Shown in pieces: positions 1-6,086 of a stretch of DNA of 6,086 nt. Within the stretch, counting starts at the first letter, position 1, and every line of letters begins with the position of its first letter. Below the pieces are notes generated by a model that was not told the origin of the DNA, searched no databases, and saw only the letters and a list, made by a program, of their open reading frames with translations. This DNA comes from an uncultured bacterium. Its GTDB lineage: Bacteria; Desulfobacterota; Desulfobulbia; Desulfobulbales; Desulfobulbaceae. The stretch is from positions 1 to 6,086 of the forward strand of contig CAIMMA010000540.1 of assembly GCA_903842475.1 (NCBI GenBank), written 5' to 3'. Position numbers and translations under genes: made by a program.

Positions 1-1
1 G

Positions 2-2656
2 ATTCTGCCCGACGATCAGGTCGTCTATGAGGTCTTTGACTCCCGGAACGCCTTGCTGCGTCGAATTGAACTGCGGGGCGACGAGATTCGCAAGAAGGGA
101 TTGTGGAAGGATATCACCAATAAGGCGCTGGGCGGCCTGCCCGGGGTGCAGAAAGAAGGGACCGACGGGGTGATCACCTCGGCGGAATTCATCCTTTACC
201 GGGCCTATGAGAAAAAGCTGACCTTCTGTCTTGAATTTTTCGGCGAGGATATGGATGAGGCCAGCCGGGTGATCGTCGAAATCTCGGAACAATTCGTCAA
301 TCGCGGCGAAGAGGCCCTGATGGCGCTCGAGCACTTCGACGAGGAGTATATCCGGGCCATCAATTATAAATTTAAAGCGGCGCGCAGCGAACCGCCCAAA
401 GCGGTTCTGCTGATCGACATGGTCGCCCATACCACCCCGCAGATTCTCCGGGGCAAGGAGCAGCTGCAGCAGCTGCTTGGCCGTTACCGCAACACCGAAC
501 TCTTCATTGCCAGCGACGCCGACGAAGCCAGCCGTTTCTGGAGAGACCGCAAACGGTTGGGGGCCATCGCCGCCCGCACCAACGCGTTCAAGCTCAATGA
601 GGATATCGTGCTCCCCTTGCCGGCGCTGGCCGAATTCGCCCGGTTCGTGGATCATACCAATCTGGCCGAGGATATCTATAACGAGGAAACCATCGTCCAC
701 GAGATCATGGTCTACCTTGCGACCGCCGAGCCGATCGAGGATCCCGACTGGCTCGAGGCCAAGATCCCCAAGGCCGATGAACTCTGCCAAAACACCCTGG
801 CCCAACTGGCCCTGAGGAGCAAAGAGGTGACCCGTAACGAGGTTGCACTCAAGCAGCTGGAAAGCGACTTGCTCGAGCTGTTTCGCGGTTACACCCGGAT
901 CAGCGCCAATATCCGCCGAATTTTTGAAGCGGTGCGCCAGCGGCGGATCATCATCGCCACCCACATGCATGCCGGCGATGGCAACGTCCACGTCAATATC
1001 CCGGTATTTTCCAACGACCGGGCCATGATGCAGCGGGCCGCCCAAACCGCCGACGACATCATGGCCAAGGCGGTGGCCCTGGGCGGCGTGGTCAGCGGCG
1101 AGCACGGCATCGGCATTACCAAAATGAAGTTTCTCGATTCGCGGCTGGTTGACGAACTGAACCTCTATCGTCGCCAGGTGGATCCCCAAGGATTGATGAA
1201 TCCGGGCAAGCTGGTCGACCCGGATATCATCGACAAGGTGTTCACCCCTTCCTTCAACTTGCTCGAGCTCGAGGCTAGAATTCTGCAGCACGGGAGCCTG
1301 GAAACCCTGGCCTCGAAAATCTCGAAATGCATCCGCTGCGGCAAGTGCAAGGCCGACTGCTGCGTGTTCTATCCCGGCAGCACCATTTTCTTTCATCCGC
1401 GCAATAAGAACCTGGCCATCGGTTCCCTGATCGAAGCCCTGCTCTATGACATGCAGCGCTCCCATTTTCCGCGGTTTAACCAGCTGAAAAATCTGGAGGA
1501 AATCGCCGACCACTGTACGCTGTGCGGTAAATGCCTTAAACCCTGCCCGGTGGATATCGACACCGCCCAGGTCTCGATTCTGGAGCGAGAGATTCTCAGC
1601 GAGCGCGGCTATAAACACTCGCCCCTGCCTACCCGGCTCTCCCTCCATTATCTGAAGACGCGCAACCGGGTCTATAACCTGCTGTTCCGTAAGACCGTGG
1701 TGGAGTGGGGCGCCAGGATGCAGCGGTTGGGCGCGGAGATGATGCGCACGGCGCCTGAAGCCGTGACCGCTAAAAAATGGCGATGGGTGCGCATGCTCCA
1801 GTCGCCGATGATGCAGCCGGGCAAGCAGACCCTGCAGGCGGTGCTACCCAAGCATTCTTTGAACGAGGCCCTGCTGCTCAATCCGCCCGAGGCGATCCGG
1901 AAGACCGTCTTCTATTTCCCCGGCTGCGGTTCGGAGCGGCTGTATGGCGAAATAGCCATGGCCTCCATCTATGCCCTGCTCAAGACCGGGGTGCGGGTGG
2001 TGCTGCCGCCGCCCCATCTCTGCTGCGGTTTTCCCGCTCGGGCCAATGCTAAAACCAAGATGCACAGCGATGTCACCCTGCGGGATACGATCATCCTCAG
2101 TCAGATTCGGGAGATGCTCGGCTACATCAGCTTCGATGGTCTGATCGTCAGTTGCGGCACCTGTCGAGAGGCCTTGCACGAGTTGGGAGCCGAGGCCCTG
2201 TTCGGCTGCACCTTGGCCGATATCTCCTACTTTGTGCTGGAAAATGCGCCGGAACGGTTTGTCCAGGACCCAGCGCGGCGTTTGCTCTATCACGCCCCCT
2301 GCCACGATTCGCTCCAGGGAGAAGGCCAGCTGATGGCGCGCCGGATCGGCGGTCAGGTGGTCTCGATCGGCGGCTGTTGTTCCGAGGCCGGAACCCTGGC
2401 CCTGTCGCGGCCCGATATCGCCTGCGCCATGCTGCAGCGCAAGCGTGACAACCTCCAGGGACATGCCGGCGGCCAGCACGGCCCACAGACCATGGTCACC
2501 AACTGCCCCTCTTGTCTCTCCGGCCTGGGCCGCAACCGCGACCTTGGCATCGAGCCCCGGCATCTGGCTGTCCTGCTGGCCGAGTCTCTGGGGGGCGATG
2601 GCTGGAAAAAAGAGCTTGGCGGCTTACTTGGCGGTGCCGAGGTGGTGACCTTTTAA
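2..2656 (+). CDS. FAD-linked oxidase / 4Fe-4S / CCG-domain dehydrogenase (DUF3683-type, D-lactate or glycolate dehydrogenase-like), 5'-truncated
   Basis: This is probably a flavin-dependent 2-hydroxy-acid dehydrogenase that passes electrons through Fe-S clusters to a quinone or other carrier, cytoplasmic or peripheral to the membrane. The frame is open from the left edge and ends in TAA, giving 884 visible residues (numbered from the codon at 2-4). Residues 1-65 match the end of an FAD_binding_4 domain (GDEIRKKG, then GGLPGVQKEG). An FAD-oxidase_C domain follows, with HMHAGDGNVHVN at 321-332 and EHG at 367-369, the usual metal/substrate histidines. Two 4Fe-4S motifs have cysteines at 443/446/449/453 and 505/508/511/515. 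Two CCG modules follow: C642, C674-C675, C718/C721, then C767, C792-C793, C835/C838. The second reads CCS instead of CCG. The missing N-terminus should hold the DUF3683 region and the FAD PP-loop; family members are, from memory, about 1200-1300 residues. No transmembrane segment is visible. The domain order resembles a GlcD-GlcF or D-lactate dehydrogenase fusion. The domains are clear; the exact substrate is inferred. Confidence 0.93.
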   Translation: MLPDDQVVYEVFDSRNALLRRIELRGDEIRKKGLWKDITNKALGGLPGVQKEGTDGVITSAEFILYRAYEKKLTFCLEFFGEDMDEASRVIVEISEQFVNRGEEALMALEHFDEEYIRAINYKFKAARSEPPKAVLLIDMVAHTTPQILRGKEQLQQLLGRYRNTELFIASDADEASRFWRDRKRLGAIAARTNAFKLNEDIVLPLPALAEFARFVDHTNLAEDIYNEETIVHEIMVYLATAEPIEDPDWLEAKIPKADELCQNTLAQLALRSKEVTRNEVALKQLESDLLELFRGYTRISANIRRIFEAVRQRRIIIATHMHAGDGNVHVNIPVFSNDRAMMQRAAQTADDIMAKAVALGGVVSGEHGIGITKMKFLDSRLVDELNLYRRQVDPQGLMNPGKLVDPDIIDKVFTPSFNLLELEARILQHGSLETLASKISKCIRCGKCKADCCVFYPGSTIFFHPRNKNLAIGSLIEALLYDMQRSHFPRFNQLKNLEEIADHCTLCGKCLKPCPVDIDTAQVSILEREILSERGYKHSPLPTRLSLHYLKTRNRVYNLLFRKTVVEWGARMQRLGAEMMRTAPEAVTAKKWRWVRMLQSPMMQPGKQTLQAVLPKHSLNEALLLNPPEAIRKTVFYFPGCGSERLYGEIAMASIYALLKTGVRVVLPPPHLCCGFPARANAKTKMHSDVTLRDTIILSQIREMLGYISFDGLIVSCGTCREALHELGAEALFGCTLADISYFVLENAPERFVQDPARRLLYHAPCHDSLQGEGQLMARRIGGQVVSIGGCCSEAGTLALSRPDIACAMLQRKRDNLQGHAGGQHGPQTMVTNCPSCLSGLGRNRDLGIEPRHLAVLLAESLGGDGWKKELGGLLGGAEVVTF

Positions 2657-2688
2657 ATCCGGCTGCTGCGGGGTGGGGTGGGGAGCGG
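2657..2688. other. Convergent intergenic junction with G-rich tract
   Basis: These 32 bp separate the dehydrogenase stop codon (TAA, plus strand) from the kinase stop codon (TAG, minus strand). The plus strand carries three runs of four G separated by single T at 2670-2683, followed by a GG at 2687-2688. I see no GC-rich stem followed by a T-run on either strand, so no ordinary intrinsic terminator can be called. The transcripts may overlap or end by Rho or inside the opposite gene. A weak G-quadruplex in the 3' end of the dehydrogenase mRNA is possible but unproven. Confidence 0.6.
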
Positions 2689-5673
2689 CTATGTTTGATC
2701 GAAAATTTGTCGGAGCGTGTGCGCTATCTGGTCGATGCTATAGGGTTTTACGAGAAAATGGGCGATTCCCGCCTCGGTGACGGTCTGCTCGTCGATCAGT
2801 TCGCTATGCCCGGAACCGAGAAGCACAGGAAGATGGGGACGGATTTTCTTGCATTGACGCGTCAGTTCGATTCCGGTCATTTTGGGCATGGTCATATCGG
2901 TGAAGAGCAGGTCGAACATCTCCGGGGTTTGTTGAAAGGCTTCCAGGGCCTGGAGGCTGGAAGTGATGGCGGTGACTCGGTACCCCAGGCTTTCCAGGAC
3001 TTCCCGTCCCAGTTCCGCCAAAATGGGTTCATCGTCGACAAACAGGATGTGTTCGTTACCGAGGGGAAGCGCTTGTTGGTCGGCAACCGGTTCCTGGAGT
3101 TGTGTCTGCAATCGCGGCAGATACACGCGGAAAATAGTTCCCTGATCCAGTTCGCTGTCCACGGTGATCGCGCCCTTAAATTTTTTAACGATCCCGATGA
3201 CCACTGAAAGCCCCAAGCCGGTGCCTTCGCCCTGCACCTTGGTGGTGAAATAGGGTTCGAAAATGCGTTCGATGGTCGCCTTGTCCATCCCGTGGCCGGT
3301 GTCGCTGACCGACAGCATGACGTAAGGTGCGGATTGCAGGTCGGGGAGGTCCTGGAGCATGGTGGCGCTGGTTTGTATCTCCGCCACCTTCACGCTTAAC
3401 ACCCCGCCGTTGGCCCGCATGGCATGGGCCGCGTTGGTGCAGAGATTGAGCAGCACCTGATGAATCTGGGTCGGGTCGGCCAGCACGATGTCACTTTGGA
3501 ACGAGGGGGAAATATCCTGCTGAATCTCGATGGTTGCCGGCAAGGTGGAGCGCAGCAGTTTAAGGACTTCCTTGGCGATCAGGGAAACCGGCACGGGTTT
3601 GAGCTCCTGCTCGGTCTGGCGGCTGAAGGTCAGGATCTGCTGCACCAGATCTTTAGCCCGCTCTCCGGCCTGATAGGTTCGCTCAAGATACCGGCGGACA
3701 TTGCTGTCCAGCGTGTTTTTGGTGAGCGCTAATTCGGTATATCCCATGATCGCGCCGAGGATATTGTTAAAATCGTGCGCGATGCCGCCGGCAAGGACGC
3801 CGATGGCCTCCATCTTCTGGCTTTGGCGGGTTTTGGTTTCAAGTCTTTTTTGCTCGGTGATATCGATGATCGAGGCGACACTCCGGGTTGTTCCCGGAAT
3901 CATCACCACGGTGATGAACACCTCGACCAGTTGGCCCAGAACGTTTTTCAATCGGGCTTCATACCCTTTGGGCGCTCCTGCGGGATTCACTCGACGCATC
4001 CGGTGGTACGTCTGCATCTGCTCAAGACTCTCCGGGGCGACAAACCTCGTCCAGGATGCTTTCCCTTCGAGTTCCTCCCGGGATACCCCGACAAGGCCTG
4101 CGAATTCAGCATTGGCCAGGACGATGCGCGTGTCTTCCTCAATAATGAGCATTGCGGTCCCGGTGTTGTCAAAGATAGTACGATAACGGACTTCGGAATC
4201 TCGCAGGGCCCGTTCCATCCGTTTACGTTCGCTGATATCGAGGATGGTGAAGTTTAACTCCTTGATGTCCCCTTGACGCTTGCCAGGGTCTCCTGCGAGG
4301 AGTGACCCGTCGGCGCCGTCGTCGGCAACCGGGGTGATGCGCGTCCAGTTAAGCAGTACATCGATCATCCGGCCGTCCTTGCAGCGGAAGCGGGTTTCGA
4401 TGCTGGCGGTGTCCTTCTGGCCCAGTTCGGTGACCACCATGCGGCCGACCTGTTTGAATTCCTCAGCATCTTGATAAATGTGCAGGGTGTTTTGACCGAC
4501 GAGTTCATGCTCCTCATAGCCAAGCATGTCGCAAAGCCTTTTATTGACTTCGATAAACACCCGGTCGGCGATGATGGCAATCCCAGTGGGCGAGGAGCGG
4601 ATAATGCTTTGCAGGCGTGCCTTTTTATGGGCAAGTTCGCCGGCGGTTTGCAGACGTTTTTCATTGACACGCAGGGCCTTGATGCCATACGCCAGATCAG
4701 CGGCCAGTTCAAGCAGCAGCTGGGTTTCTTCAGGACCGCGGTCTCCCGCTTCTTCAGATACTATGCACATCGCCCCCAGCACTTGAAGATCCGCGAACAA
4801 GGGGAGGGCAAGTACAAAACGGCAGTTTTTGTCCGCGGCGTCGGGACACCAGATGTTGAATCCGGCATCATTGGTCAGGTCGGCACAGATGACCGGTTTC
4901 CCGGTGCGGATGGCGGTGCCCATCGGATTGCGGCCGGCGGCGGTCTCTCCCCAGGATAATGGCAGATTTTCCCGAAGGCAGACCCCTGTGCATCCGGAAT
5001 AGGCCACCATATGGATGGTTTTTTCCTCATCCTGGCCGGCAAAGCCGATGCATGCCATGGCGTAGCCGCCGATTTCCCGGATAATGGTACAGATCTTCTG
5101 AAGCAGGGAATGCTCGTCTTCGGCATGAATCAGGGCCTGATTACAGGCGCTGAGCATGGTCAGCGAGCGGTTGGTTTGCCGCAGTTTTTCCTCGGTCTGG
5201 GCATGCTCTTCGATTTCGGTGATGAGATCGGCGTTGGTGCCGACCAACTCCTGGGTACGTTGCCGGACGAGCTCCTCCATATGGAGCTGCAACATGCGCA
5301 GGCGTAGATGGGTCTGCACCCGGGCCAGCACTTCGGTCGGTTCGAAGGGCTTGGTGATGTAATCAAGGGCCCCGGCTTCAAACCCCTTGATCTTGTCGGC
5401 GGTCTCATTCAGGGCGCTGATGAAGATCACCGGGATTTCGCGATGCTTCGGGTCGGCCTTTAAGAGGCGGCAGACCTCATAGCCGTCCATGCCGGGCATT
5501 TTAACATCGAGCAGGATCAGATCCGGCTGTTCGACCGCCACCGACCGTAGCGCTAACTGCACATCAGAGGCGGGGCGTACTTTGTAGCCTTGGGCGGTGA
5601 GGATATCGGCGAGCAGGATCAGGTTGGCCGGGATGTCGTCGATCACCAGAATCTGTGCGGGTTGGCTCTCCAT
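2689..5673 (-). CDS. Soluble hybrid sensor histidine kinase, REC-GAF-PAS-PAS-HisKA-HATPase-REC
   Basis: This 994-residue phosphorelay kinase has no signal peptide or membrane segment, so it should act in the cytoplasm. In order: receiver 1 (about 7-120; acidic pair D12/D13, phospho-acceptor D56, S86, K108); coiled coil (about 127-175); GAF (about 170-335); PAS1 (about 351-485); PAS2 (about 492-611); HisKA with phospho-histidine H633 in AHDFNN; HATPase_c with N-box N743/N747, G1 box DTGHGM at 791-796, F-box FEPYFTTK and G2 box GEGTGLGLS at 815-823; receiver 2 (about 875-990; D880-E882 acidic pocket, D926, S954, K976). All catalytic residues are intact. The ATG at 5673 is preferred because the receiver begins six residues later and AAGGA lies 10 nt upstream; longer in-frame starts exist at 5937, 5991 and 5997 (TTG). 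The GAF has eight cysteines and PAS1 a hydrophilic insertion near 449-470. There is no HPt domain and no partner regulator in the window. Signal and target are unknown. Confidence 0.95.
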   Translation of the reverse strand: MESQPAQILVIDDIPANLILLADILTAQGYKVRPASDVQLALRSVAVEQPDLILLDVKMPGMDGYEVCRLLKADPKHREIPVIFISALNETADKIKGFEAGALDYITKPFEPTEVLARVQTHLRLRMLQLHMEELVRQRTQELVGTNADLITEIEEHAQTEEKLRQTNRSLTMLSACNQALIHAEDEHSLLQKICTIIREIGGYAMACIGFAGQDEEKTIHMVAYSGCTGVCLRENLPLSWGETAAGRNPMGTAIRTGKPVICADLTNDAGFNIWCPDAADKNCRFVLALPLFADLQVLGAMCIVSEEAGDRGPEETQLLLELAADLAYGIKALRVNEKRLQTAGELAHKKARLQSIIRSSPTGIAIIADRVFIEVNKRLCDMLGYEEHELVGQNTLHIYQDAEEFKQVGRMVVTELGQKDTASIETRFRCKDGRMIDVLLNWTRITPVADDGADGSLLAGDPGKRQGDIKELNFTILDISERKRMERALRDSEVRYRTIFDNTGTAMLIIEEDTRIVLANAEFAGLVGVSREELEGKASWTRFVAPESLEQMQTYHRMRRVNPAGAPKGYEARLKNVLGQLVEVFITVVMIPGTTRSVASIIDITEQKRLETKTRQSQKMEAIGVLAGGIAHDFNNILGAIMGYTELALTKNTLDSNVRRYLERTYQAGERAKDLVQQILTFSRQTEQELKPVPVSLIAKEVLKLLRSTLPATIEIQQDISPSFQSDIVLADPTQIHQVLLNLCTNAAHAMRANGGVLSVKVAEIQTSATMLQDLPDLQSAPYVMLSVSDTGHGMDKATIERIFEPYFTTKVQGEGTGLGLSVVIGIVKKFKGAITVDSELDQGTIFRVYLPRLQTQLQEPVADQQALPLGNEHILFVDDEPILAELGREVLESLGYRVTAITSSLQALEAFQQTPEMFDLLFTDMTMPKMTGIELTRQCKKIRPHLPVLLGSGHSELIDEQTVTEAGIAHFLVKPYSIDQIAHTLRQIFDQT

Positions 5674-5683
5674 GGCGAGGCTA

Positions 5684-5688
5684 TCCTT
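5684..5688 (-). promoter_or_regulatory. Candidate ribosome binding site for the kinase (ATG at 5673)
   Basis: On the minus strand AAGGA lies 10 nt before the ATG at 5673. Spacing is slightly long but usable. It supports the short start, which places the receiver domain at the very N-terminus. A competing AGGA (5998-6001) sits 6 nt before an in-frame ATG at 5991, so the ribosome binding sites alone do not settle the start. Confidence 0.45.
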
Positions 5689-5771
5689 GGGTAGAGGGAT
5701 CGATGGAGTGACGGCGTTGGATGGTGGTACAACCGGAAATCTTTGCTCTCCAGGGCATTCAGGATGCGTGT

Positions 5772-5796
5772 GCAACCCGGTTTCCAGGCCGGTTGC
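5772..5796 (-). other. Hairpin 2 in the presumed kinase leader
   Basis: An inverted repeat with a 6-bp stem (GCAACC and GGTTGC) can be extended by two G-C pairs past a one-base bulge, leaving an 8-nt loop. It follows hairpin 1 by 16 nt and lies about 100 nt before the kinase ATG. No T-run follows, so a terminator is unlikely, and its role is unknown. Confidence 0.3.
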
Positions 5797-5812
5797 GGCA
5801 ATCGTATCGAGC

Positions 5813-5832
5813 ATGCCGTCCGCGAACGGCAT
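5813..5832 (-). other. Hairpin 1 in the presumed kinase leader
   Basis: A perfect 7-bp inverted repeat (ATGCCGT and ACGGCAT) encloses a 6-nt loop. It lies about 70 to 90 nt downstream of the predicted transcription start. There is no T-run after it, so it is not a standard terminator. It may be a chance structure or part of a folded leader. Confidence 0.35.
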
Positions 5833-5907
5833 ATCCGGCATTGATCCCGGGCCAGATTGCAGTTGCCCATCGAGCGTCCGCCGGTCGCCCTCTGATTGGT
5901 TTGGGTA

Positions 5908-5954
5908 ATTATACGGTAACTCCAGCGGTTTTACCATGATCTGAATTTTTTTTT
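5908..5954 (-). promoter_or_regulatory. Candidate sigma-70-type promoter for the kinase
   Basis: On the minus strand a perfect TATAAT occupies 5913-5908. A 17-bp spacer would place the -35 element at 5936-5931, which reads TGGTAA, only three of six matches to TTGACA. An A9 tract at 5954-5946 would fall at about -53 to -45 relative to a predicted start near 5901, the usual place for an UP element, which could compensate for the weak -35. The patch is AT-rich within GC-rich surroundings. If used, it gives a leader of about 228 nt before the ATG at 5673 and rules out starts at 5937 or further upstream for this transcript. Confidence 0.4.
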
Positions 5955-5963
5955 CGTATACGG

Positions 5964-5982
5964 TCCGGTTTCCGGTTTCCGG
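5964..5982. repeat. Short tandem repeat, 7-bp unit TCCGGTT, about 2.7 copies
   Basis: Two full copies and one five-base partial copy of TCCGGTT run head to tail, ending in the palindrome TTCCGGAA (5977-5984). It lies just upstream of the A9 tract and candidate promoter. It could be a small operator-like element or simple-sequence noise. Confidence 0.4.
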
Positions 5983-6033
5983 AATTCGCATCGCCAATCC
6001 TGCGCGGGTACGGCATTGAAGGATGGCTGCCGG

Positions 6034-6086
6034 TCACTGCGGGGCCAGGCCATTAGGCGGGATCCGGCCGGTCAGCGGTGTTCAGC
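6034..6086. other. Right-edge sequence with no gene assigned
   Basis: These last 53 bp begin with the in-frame TGA that closes the upstream kinase frame (6034-6036). One minus-strand frame is open from the edge and stops with TAA at 6053-6055 after ten codons (LNTADRPDPA). It could be the tail of an upstream gene on the same strand, but ten codons cannot support a call. No start codon with a ribosome binding site is visible for a plus-strand gene leaving the window. Confidence 0.3.

Larger units (their letters stand above)
5674..6033 (-). other. Kinase upstream region: in-frame open stretch, either 5' leader/promoter or a low-conservation N-terminal extension
   Basis: The kinase frame has no stop between 5673 and an in-frame TGA at 6034-6036. 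Translated from the ATG at 5991 it would add 106 residues, rich in Pro, Gly and Thr, with no domain, membrane segment or coiled coil that I recognise. Codons here include more AT-ending and rare types (AGA, CTA, GTA, CCA, CCT, GGA) than the kinase body, judged by eye. The stretch also holds a perfect TATAAT, an A9 tract and two hairpins. Together these favour non-coding leader and promoter, though a true N-terminal tail is not excluded. Confidence 0.5.

Noticed and set aside
53..55. TTG at 53 as the start of the dehydrogenase
   Set aside because: The frame is open to the window edge, the 17 upstream codons continue the conserved domain, and the flavin-binding N-terminus must lie further upstream.
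459..477. Inverted repeat AGCAGCTG / CAGCTGCT with 3-nt loop
   Set aside because: It lies inside coding sequence and is explained by repeated Gln/Leu codons (EQLQQLL).
1259..1276. Tandem CTCGAG sites in the dehydrogenase
   Set aside because: They are explained by Leu-Glu codons (LLELEA) between the oxidase and ferredoxin domains; no operator-like context.
1844..2563. Minus-strand 239-codon open frame antisense to the dehydrogenase
   Set aside because: It lies wholly against a strongly conserved coding region with CCG cysteine motifs, its translation shows no domain, and such frames are common opposite GC-rich genes.
2512..3207. Plus-strand 231-codon open frame spanning the 3' end of the dehydrogenase and antisense to the kinase receiver
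   Set aside because: It overlaps two well-supported genes and its translation resembles no family; it is a shadow frame.
3701..4257. Two overlapping plus-strand frames of about 160 codons antisense to the kinase PAS2 and HisKA region
   Set aside because: The opposite strand encodes a clear PAS/HisKA region; neither frame has a convincing ribosome binding site or domain.
6053..6085. Ten-codon minus-strand frame ending in TAA at the right edge, possible tail of an upstream gene
   Set aside because: It is too short to distinguish from chance and has no recognisable sequence.

Overview
The window looks like ordinary chromosome from a GC-rich anaerobic or respiratory proteobacterium. Protein style points to the Desulfuromonadales/Geobacter-type deltaproteobacteria: a long flavin/iron-sulfur dehydrogenase of the DUF3683 (FAD_binding_4, FAD-oxidase_C, Fer4, CCG) family next to a large soluble hybrid kinase of the REC-GAF-PAS-PAS-HisKA-HATPase-REC kind. 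This placement rests on recalled family resemblance, not a search, and is moderate in confidence. No RNA gene, mobile element, CRISPR array or phage-like sequence was recognised.

Layout: (1) 2-2656, plus strand, is the C-terminal 884 residues of the dehydrogenase. The reading frame is open at the left edge, so the true start lies outside the window. (2) 2657-2688 is a 32-bp gap between two convergent genes, with a G-rich tract and no convincing intrinsic terminator. (3) 2689-5673, minus strand, is a complete 994-residue hybrid histidine kinase. Its frame stays open upstream to 6033, so longer start choices (5937, 5991, 5997) exist. The receiver fold begins immediately after the ATG at 5673, which I prefer. 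(4) 5674-6086 is mostly 5' flank of the kinase: a TATAAT box with an A9 tract at UP-element distance, two small hairpins, and a short tandem repeat.

How the genes relate: the dehydrogenase would oxidise a 2-hydroxy acid such as D-lactate or glycolate on its flavin and pass electrons through two 4Fe-4S clusters and a CCG module towards the quinone pool or another carrier. The kinase is a cytoplasmic phosphorelay protein that integrates a phospho-signal or partner input (N-terminal receiver) with GAF/PAS ligand or redox sensing. The genes are convergent, so they are not one operon, and nothing visible shows that the kinase controls the dehydrogenase.

I found no clear sign of a new biological system. 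The points worth a second look are the kinase start/promoter conflict, the cysteine-rich GAF domain, a CCS variant in the second CCG motif of the dehydrogenase, and the tight convergent junction.
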